A DNA stretch of 11,691 nucleotides from CADEED01 sp036677145 (GTDB lineage: Bacteria > Pseudomonadota > Gammaproteobacteria > Steroidobacterales > Steroidobacteraceae). This document shows positions 7,725-11,691 of this stretch, one piece after another. Location: the NCBI GenBank assembly GCA_036677145.1, contig JAKFFF010000067.1:1-11691 (forward strand). The letters run 5' to 3'. The notes beneath the pieces are model-generated. The model saw only the letters and a list, made by a program, of their open reading frames with translations. It was not told the origin of the DNA and made no database searches. Every line of letters begins with the position of its first letter. The stretch's first letter is position 1. The position numbers were made by a program, and so were the translations under genes.

Positions 7725-9143
7725 GTGAGCAAGGCGGCCATTGGCCACGCGGGCAAGCTGCTGGACAGCGCGCGCCGGGCGTTCTCAGAGTTCCTGCTCG
7801 TCCCCGCCTGCATCATTGCCGGGTTCCTGGTCCTTGCTGCCTGCACCTTCATGCTCGACCGCGGCAGCGCCGGTTCCCTGATGCCGATCCGGGACTGGCT
7901 GCAGGCGCACGTCTTTGCCGATGCCAGCGCGACCGGCGAGCTGCTGGGAATCGTTTCGGCGGGACTCATCACGCTCACGTCGATCACGATCTCGCTGCTG
8001 TTGATCGCCTTGCAGCAATCCGCGGGCGCTCTCACGCACCAGGTCTACGACCAGTTTCTGCGCACATGGCACAACCAGGTGTACTTCGGCGTATTCATCG
8101 GGTTGGCGCTTTATTCCCTCATCATGCGGGCGTCCGTCGGGCCGCTGAATCCCGTCTTCGGCGGCAGCATTGCGCTGGTCCTGACGATCGCCGCGCTCGG
8201 CCTCGTGCTGGTGTTGTTCTACACGACCGTGAATCAGATGCGTCCGGTGGTCATCGTCGAAGCGATTCATCGGCACGTGCTGGCGGCGCGGGTTTGTCAG
8301 CTCGAGTTGATCCGCAAGACGCGGCGCGCGTCCGAGCTGGTTGCGAGCCACGTCGTGCCCGTCACCGCCCAGGCGCACGGTTTTGTCACCGCAATCGATG
8401 TCGAGGCCATCAGGCGGGCGGCAAGCCGGGCCGGCGCAGGGGTGGAAGTCGGCTTGCGGGTGACGATCGGCTCCTATGTCGTGTTCGGCCAGGTGCTTGC
8501 GGACGTGAAAGCGCAGTCCCCTGCCGATGCGACCGCGGTCGCGGGGGTCGTGGAAGAGGCGATCCACCGCGAGGAGAAGCGTGACATCGCGTCTGATCCG
8601 CTCTATGGCGTCGAGGAGCTCGAGACCATCGGATGGACGTCCATTTCGACCGCGCAATCGGACCCGGATGCCGGCGTGCTGACCATTTTCGCCCTTCGGG
8701 ACATACTGGCGCGCTGGGTGCAATCGGTGGATCAGGCACCGGAAGTGGAAGTGGAAGTGGCTCCGGTCGTCTATCAGGATGACGTGCTGCTTCGATTGCT
8801 GAATTCTTTCGAGTCCCTGGCCGTCTCGGCGTCGGAGTCGATGCAGCATCAAAGTCTGGCGGAAATCCTCCGCACGTTCGAACTGCTCTTCGACCGGCTG
8901 CCGCCGGAGATGCAGGCGCGGGCGGAAGACCTGATCCTGCGCGCTTTGTCGGGACTCGGCGACCACGTCCTCACGCGCGAGCTCGAGACCGGGATCGCGG
9001 GCTTGATTGCGGTCCTGGAGAACGCCGGGCGGCGGCAGACTGCCGGCGCAGCGCGTGCGGCGACGGACAGCCTCGCGCGCTCCATCGGCCGGATCGGCAG
9101 CCGCTCGACTCGCGTGGAGCCGTCGACGAGGTCACCTGCGTAG
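7725..9143 (+). CDS. DUF2254-family membrane protein
   Basis: This 472-residue protein matches DUF2254 (PF10011), a family of predicted integral membrane proteins without an established function. Four hydrophobic helices occur at about 24-44, 74-96, 119-136 and 148-168. The family-typical block of helix 2 and its following loop runs from SAGLITLTSITISLLLIALQQ-like residues to the FLRTWHNQVYFGVFIG segment. The remaining 300 residues are soluble. They include EKRDIASDPLYGVEELETIG (about 284-303), which corresponds to the conserved region after the membrane part in other members. The stretch EVEVEV is encoded by an exact three-fold repeat. The start is GTG at 7725, supported by AGGAG. It is the last gene of the operon, and its pairing with glycosidases and a second membrane protein is the only functional clue. 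Confidence 0.85.
   Translation: MSKAAIGHAGKLLDSARRAFSEFLLVPACIIAGFLVLAACTFMLDRGSAGSLMPIRDWLQAHVFADASATGELLGIVSAGLITLTSITISLLLIALQQSAGALTHQVYDQFLRTWHNQVYFGVFIGLALYSLIMRASVGPLNPVFGGSIALVLTIAALGLVLVLFYTTVNQMRPVVIVEAIHRHVLAARVCQLELIRKTRRASELVASHVVPVTAQAHGFVTAIDVEAIRRAASRAGAGVEVGLRVTIGSYVVFGQVLADVKAQSPADATAVAGVVEEAIHREEKRDIASDPLYGVEELETIGWTSISTAQSDPDAGVLTIFALRDILARWVQSVDQAPEVEVEVAPVVYQDDVLLRLLNSFESLAVSASESMQHQSLAEILRTFELLFDRLPPEMQARAEDLILRALSGLGDHVLTRELETGIAGLIAVLENAGRRQTAGAARAATDSLARSIGRIGSRSTRVEPSTRSPA
8741..8760 (+). repeat. Hexanucleotide tandem repeat inside the DUF2254 gene
   Basis: GGAAGT occurs three times in a row followed by GG, encoding alternating Glu-Val residues. The unit is a multiple of three, so copy-number change would lengthen or shorten the protein by two residues without a frameshift. 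It is short, so it may simply be a codon coincidence. Confidence 0.6.
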
Positions 9144-9173
9144 GAACCGACTTTCAAACAGAAATGGTCCTGG

Positions 9174-9207
9174 ACTATCTCCGTCCTGAGTCAGTAACTC
9201 AGATAGT
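9174..9207 (+). promoter_or_regulatory. Stem-loop in the gap before the DUF6491-like gene
   Basis: ACTATCT (9174-9180) pairs with AGATAGT (9201-9207), and GAGT (9188-9191) pairs with ACTC (9197-9200) around the loop CAGTA, leaving a 7-base bulge (9181-9187) on the 5' side. An alternative fold uses CTGAGT (9186-9191) with ACTCAG (9197-9202). No T-run follows, so it is not a standard terminator for the operon. It could instead be an operator or a leader structure for the gene starting at 9242. The pairing is seen; the role is inferred. Confidence 0.35.
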
Positions 9208-9241
9208 GCTGGGGTTGTTCAGCAGTTACCGAGCTCACGCC

Positions 9242-9943
9242 ATGGAGCCAATCGTGAAACAAGTCATCCTATGCTGCGCTTGCGCCGCCGGCGTAGTCGC
9301 ACAGGTCAGTGCCTCAGCGGTCACGGCCGCGGCCAAGTCTGAGGAACCGGGGAAGCAGACTCGCATTGCGTTTGCGGACATGGGCGGGATCGGCAACTGG
9401 AGGGCCGACGACGGTGACGTGTTGTTCGTGCAGAGTCGCAAGGGCCAGTGGTACCGGGCAGATTTGCTTGGTTCCTGCACCGGCTTGCCCTTCGCGCATA
9501 CGATAGGATTTGTTTTCGAGCCCAGTGGCAGTTTCGATCGATTCTCTTCCATCGTTGTGGATGGTCGTGAATGCCGGATAAGGTCACTCGTCGAGAGTAC
9601 CGGACCGGCAGACACCCGCAAGTCGCCGCAAACAACCGCTGCCGACGCGAAAGGCGCCGATCACGCGAATGGAGACGCAAGCATTCCGTTCGTCAACCTC
9701 GGCGGCATCGAGAACTGGCGCGCGGTCGATGCCGATACGCTGTACATCGAGGGACGCAATGACCAGTGGTATCGGGCCGAGCTCCGCGGCTCCTGTCCTG
9801 GGATGCGACTCAATACGACGATCGGTTTCGTGACCCGCTCGGTCGGCAGCTTCGATGAATTCTCATCGATTGTGGTCGACGGCCGCGAATGCCACCTCCA
9901 GTCCCTCACCGAGAGTCCGCCGCCTCCCGACAAGGAATCGTAA
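9242..9943 (+). CDS. Exported protein with two tandem DUF6491-like domains
   Basis: Function is unknown. The 233-residue product begins with a signal peptide: K6, a hydrophobic stretch VILCCACAAGVVAQ, and a likely signal peptidase I site after VSASA (residue 26). Two copies of one 78-residue module follow, at 42-119 and 148-225. They align without gaps at 47 of 78 identical positions and are joined by a 28-residue polar linker. Each copy has GGIxNWRA, QWYRA, GSC, TIGFV and FSSIVVDGREC. The two cysteines per copy (C79/C111 and C185/C217) could form a disulfide in the periplasm. The pattern resembles DUF6491 as I recall it; I could not run a profile. The ATG at 9242 is preferred over an in-frame upstream start at 9164 because only it places the signal peptide at the N-terminus. 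The gene converges on the protease gene with 25 bases between stops. Confidence 0.75.
   Translation: MEPIVKQVILCCACAAGVVAQVSASAVTAAAKSEEPGKQTRIAFADMGGIGNWRADDGDVLFVQSRKGQWYRADLLGSCTGLPFAHTIGFVFEPSGSFDRFSSIVVDGRECRIRSLVESTGPADTRKSPQTTAADAKGADHANGDASIPFVNLGGIENWRAVDADTLYIEGRNDQWYRAELRGSCPGMRLNTTIGFVTRSVGSFDEFSSIVVDGRECHLQSLTESPPPPDKES
9365..9598 (+). repeat. Protein-level tandem repeat, copy 1
   Basis: This encodes the first 78-residue module (residues 42-119) of the exported protein. It is about 60 percent identical to copy 2 without gaps, so it arose by an internal duplication that has since diverged. Confidence 0.85.
9683..9916 (+). repeat. Protein-level tandem repeat, copy 2
   Basis: This encodes the second module (residues 148-225). 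The best-conserved part between the copies is the end, GSFDxFSSIVVDGREC. The middle (residues after GSC) has diverged most. Confidence 0.85.
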
Positions 9944-9968
9944 CGCCGCATACATTGTGCGAGACCGC

Positions 9969-11429
9969 TCATCCGGTGGGCACCGGTACGAATATCTGGG
10001 CCTGTCCGCGCTCGATCAAAAGCGCGACCGTCACCGGCGCGTCCTCGACGGCTGCGCGAAACTGCTCGACGGATTCGATGTCGGCACCGTTCACGCCGAG
10101 AATGATATCGCCAGGCTGTATTCCGGCTTCCGCCGCCGGGCTGCCGACCTCATCGACGACAATGGCGCCGTCCGAGCCGCTACGCTGCCTTTCCTCCTGC
10201 GTCAGTGGCCGCACGCTCAGTCCAAGCTTCCCGCCGGGCTCCCCGGCCGGACCGCCGGCCGTGCGCACAGGAGCATCCTGCATCTCACCGATGCGTACTT
10301 CGATCTCATGATCCTTTCGATCGCGCCAGACACGCAACTCGGCGGTGCTGCCCGGCTGCAGTCCTGCAATGAGTCCGGACAGGTCGGTGAATCGATCGAT
10401 CGGTTGTCCATTGACCTCGAGAATCACGTCGCCAGTCTCGAGTCCCGACGCCGCCGCAGGACCATTCTCGTCGATCGAGCTCACGAGCGCGCCGCGGGGT
10501 CGATCCAGTCCAAAAGACTCTGCAAGCTGCGCGTCCAGATCCTGGACGGCCACTCCGATGCGTCCACGCACGACGCGCCCATTCTTGACCAGTTGATCGC
10601 GAACGTTCATCGCGACGTCGATCGGAATTGCGAAAGACACGCCCATGTAGCCGCCGGTGCGGCTGAAGATCATCGAGTTGATGCCCACGACCTCGCCCTT
10701 CATGTTGAACAAGGGACCGCCGGAATTGCCAGGATTCACGGCGACGTCAGTCTGGATGAACGGCACATAACTCTCGCCGCCGACGGCCCGCGAGGTTGCG
10801 CTGACGATGCCGGCAGTCGCAGTGCTTTCCAGCCCGAACGGCGATCCGATGGCGAGCACCCATTGACCCGGCTCCAGCGCGTCCGGATCACCTATGACGA
10901 CTGTCGGCAGGTCGTTCGCATCGATCTTGATGACCGCAACATCCGTGCGCGCATCGGCGCCAATCACCTTGGCCTGAAACTCGCGCCGATCCGTGAGGCG
11001 CACCGTCACCATGTCCGCGTCGGCAACGACGTGCGCATTGGTGAGAATGTAGCCGTCCTCGGAAAGTATGAAGCCGGATCCCGCGCCACGCCGCGGTGGT
11101 GCGTCGCCCCGGGGCCCGAACTCCGGCGCCGGAATGCCGAAACGCCTGAAAAAGTCGAAGAGAGGGTCCTCCGGCAAAGAGGGCTGGTCGCCGGATTGCT
11201 CGCGCGCCTGACGCGTGTTCTGCTGCACTTCCACGTTCACGACGGCGTCGCCGTACTTGCGCACGAGGGGCCGGAAATCCGGCAACGCTCCAGTCGTGGC
11301 GGGTGCCCGGGTGGCAACGACCGGGTCCTCGTCCTTGGCTTGCGCGTTGCCCTTGTCGGCGCAGCCAGTCAGCGCCAGGAGGAGGCACATGGAACGAACC
11401 AGGGAAGTTGCTGAGCTTGCATTTTTCAC
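9969..11429 (-). CDS. Do-type (DegP/MucD-like) serine protease, predicted lipoprotein
   Basis: This is an envelope quality-control protease of the HtrA/Do family with 486 residues. The trypsin-like domain has H133 in LTNAHVV, D163 in ARTDVAVIK and S236 in NPGNSGGPL, so the catalytic triad is complete. Two PDZ domains follow, at about 288-381 and 402-484, separated by a Gly/Pro-rich linker. The N-terminus has basic residues, a hydrophobic run and a lipobox LTGC at C23, then Ala at +2. That suggests a lipoprotein sorted to the outer membrane, whereas DegP of E. coli is soluble in the periplasm. The start is GTG at 11429, with GGAGG nine bases upstream. An in-frame ATG at 11495 would put 22 extra polar residues before the signal and has no comparable binding site. 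The gene converges with the DUF6491-like gene. Confidence 0.93.
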   Translation of the reverse strand: MKNASSATSLVRSMCLLLALTGCADKGNAQAKDEDPVVATRAPATTGALPDFRPLVRKYGDAVVNVEVQQNTRQAREQSGDQPSLPEDPLFDFFRRFGIPAPEFGPRGDAPPRRGAGSGFILSEDGYILTNAHVVADADMVTVRLTDRREFQAKVIGADARTDVAVIKIDANDLPTVVIGDPDALEPGQWVLAIGSPFGLESTATAGIVSATSRAVGGESYVPFIQTDVAVNPGNSGGPLFNMKGEVVGINSMIFSRTGGYMGVSFAIPIDVAMNVRDQLVKNGRVVRGRIGVAVQDLDAQLAESFGLDRPRGALVSSIDENGPAAASGLETGDVILEVNGQPIDRFTDLSGLIAGLQPGSTAELRVWRDRKDHEIEVRIGEMQDAPVRTAGGPAGEPGGKLGLSVRPLTQEERQRSGSDGAIVVDEVGSPAAEAGIQPGDIILGVNGADIESVEQFRAAVEDAPVTVALLIERGQAQIFVPVPTG

Positions 11430-11438
11430 TTCGTCCAA

Positions 11439-11443
11439 CCTCC
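11439..11443 (-). promoter_or_regulatory. Ribosome binding site of the Do-type protease gene
   Basis: GGAGG on the minus strand lies nine bases before the GTG at 11429-11427. It supports that GTG over the upstream in-frame ATG at 11495 and places the lipoprotein signal at the true N-terminus. I found no clear sigma-E-like or sigma-70 promoter between here and 11546. Confidence 0.75.
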
Positions 11444-11546
11444 AGCTGCGTTTCCGTGAGTCTCCTCCGACGGTGTCCGCGCAACTACTGGGCATCTTCG
11501 GCTCGCGACGTAGTCAACGTCCGACATCAACTGGAAAGCATTCGCC

Positions 11547-11691
11547 CTAAAGTTGCGAGCTGAACAATCCCGCGAGGGCATCGAGCAACTTGTCGGTCCA
11601 GGGACGATTCTGCCAGTCGGCCAGCGTCACTCGGCGCGATTCCCGCAGATCGAGCTCAAACGCATGCACGTGCTCGCGCGCGAACCCGGCG
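11547..11691 (-). CDS. Probable cardiolipin synthase (PLD type), C-terminal end
   Basis: Only the last 47 codons and the TAG (11549-11547) lie in the window; the frame is open to the window edge. The tail reads ...FELDLRESRRVTLADWQNRP followed by WTDKLLDALAGLFSSQL. The pattern S-R-x-V/I-T-L-x-x-W-x-x-R-P-W followed by an amphipathic leucine-rich helix is typical of the end of phospholipase D-type cardiolipin synthases, which make cardiolipin in the inner membrane. The catalytic HKD motifs would be upstream, outside the window, so the call rests on this tail alone. The gene points the same way as the protease gene and ends 117 bases before its start; co-transcription is possible. Confidence 0.65.
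   Translation of the reverse strand, partial: AGFAREHVHAFELDLRESRRVTLADWQNRPWTDKLLDALAGLFSSQL

Larger units (their letters stand above)
2431..9143 (+). other. Probable six-gene operon (sugar oxidation, glycosidases, membrane proteins)
   Basis: Six same-strand genes are packed without room for internal terminators or obvious promoters. Junctions are GTGA overlaps at 3477-3480 and 4427-4430, a 21-base gap (5870-5890), a GTGA or 13-base overlap at 7183-7195, and an 8-base gap (7717-7724). The overlaps suggest translational coupling. The operon is bounded by a 145-base gap upstream and a 98-base gap downstream. Co-transcription is inferred from spacing alone. Confidence 0.7.

Noticed and set aside
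9944..9968. Shared bidirectional terminator between the convergent genes
   Set aside because: Only a four-pair stem (CGCA/TGCG) without T-runs is present; too weak to call.
9855..11414. 519-codon plus-strand frame opposite the protease gene
   Set aside because: The minus-strand protease has a full catalytic triad, PDZ domains and a good ribosome site. The plus frame is low-complexity shadow coding.
11430..11546. Sigma-E-type promoter for the protease gene
   Set aside because: No GAACTT-like and TCTGA-like boxes at proper spacing were found. TTGACT-like hexamers are present but lack a matching -10.

Overview
This GC-rich window looks like a chromosomal segment of a beta- or gammaproteobacterium. 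The guaB-guaA pair, the Do-type (DegP/MucD-like) protease and the PLD-type cardiolipin synthase tail all resemble versions from those classes. That placement is inferred from remembered family sequences, not from a search. I see no insertion sequence, CRISPR array, tRNA, rRNA or phage gene, and no gene-free stretch longer than 145 bases.

Layout. (1) 1-2285 (+): the 3' part of guaB (IMP dehydrogenase) and complete guaA (GMP synthase), joined by a one-base stop/start overlap. Together they convert IMP to XMP to GMP. (2) 2286-2430: an intergenic gap whose end holds a stem-loop that buries the Shine-Dalgarno of the next gene. (3) 2431-9143 (+): six tightly packed genes that are probably one operon. 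They encode a zinc-dependent glucose 1-dehydrogenase-like enzyme, a short-type decarboxylating 6-phosphogluconate dehydrogenase, a GH39 glycosidase, a GH144/PF10091-type glucoamylase-like protein, a four-helix membrane protein of unknown function, and a DUF2254 membrane protein. Three junctions carry a GTGA stop/start overlap; the other two gaps are 21 and 8 bases. (4) 9242-9943 (+): a small exported protein built from two tandem copies of one domain, probably DUF6491-like. (5) 11429-9969 (-): a Do-type serine protease with two PDZ domains and a predicted lipoprotein signal. (6) 11691-11547 (-): the last 47 residues of a probable cardiolipin synthase.

How the genes work together. The middle operon combines two glycoside hydrolases without visible signal peptides, two oxidoreductases of the glucose/gluconate/pentose-phosphate branch and two membrane proteins. 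A reasonable inference is intracellular breakdown of an oligosaccharide or glucan, with the released sugar oxidised to yield NAD(P)H. Gluconolactonase and gluconate kinase, needed to link the two dehydrogenases, are absent here. The DUF6491-like protein, the protease and the cardiolipin synthase all act at the envelope and look like separate transcription units. The most unusual features are the operon's gene combination, its RBS-sequestering leader hairpin, the duplicated-domain exported protein and the lipoprotein form of the protease.
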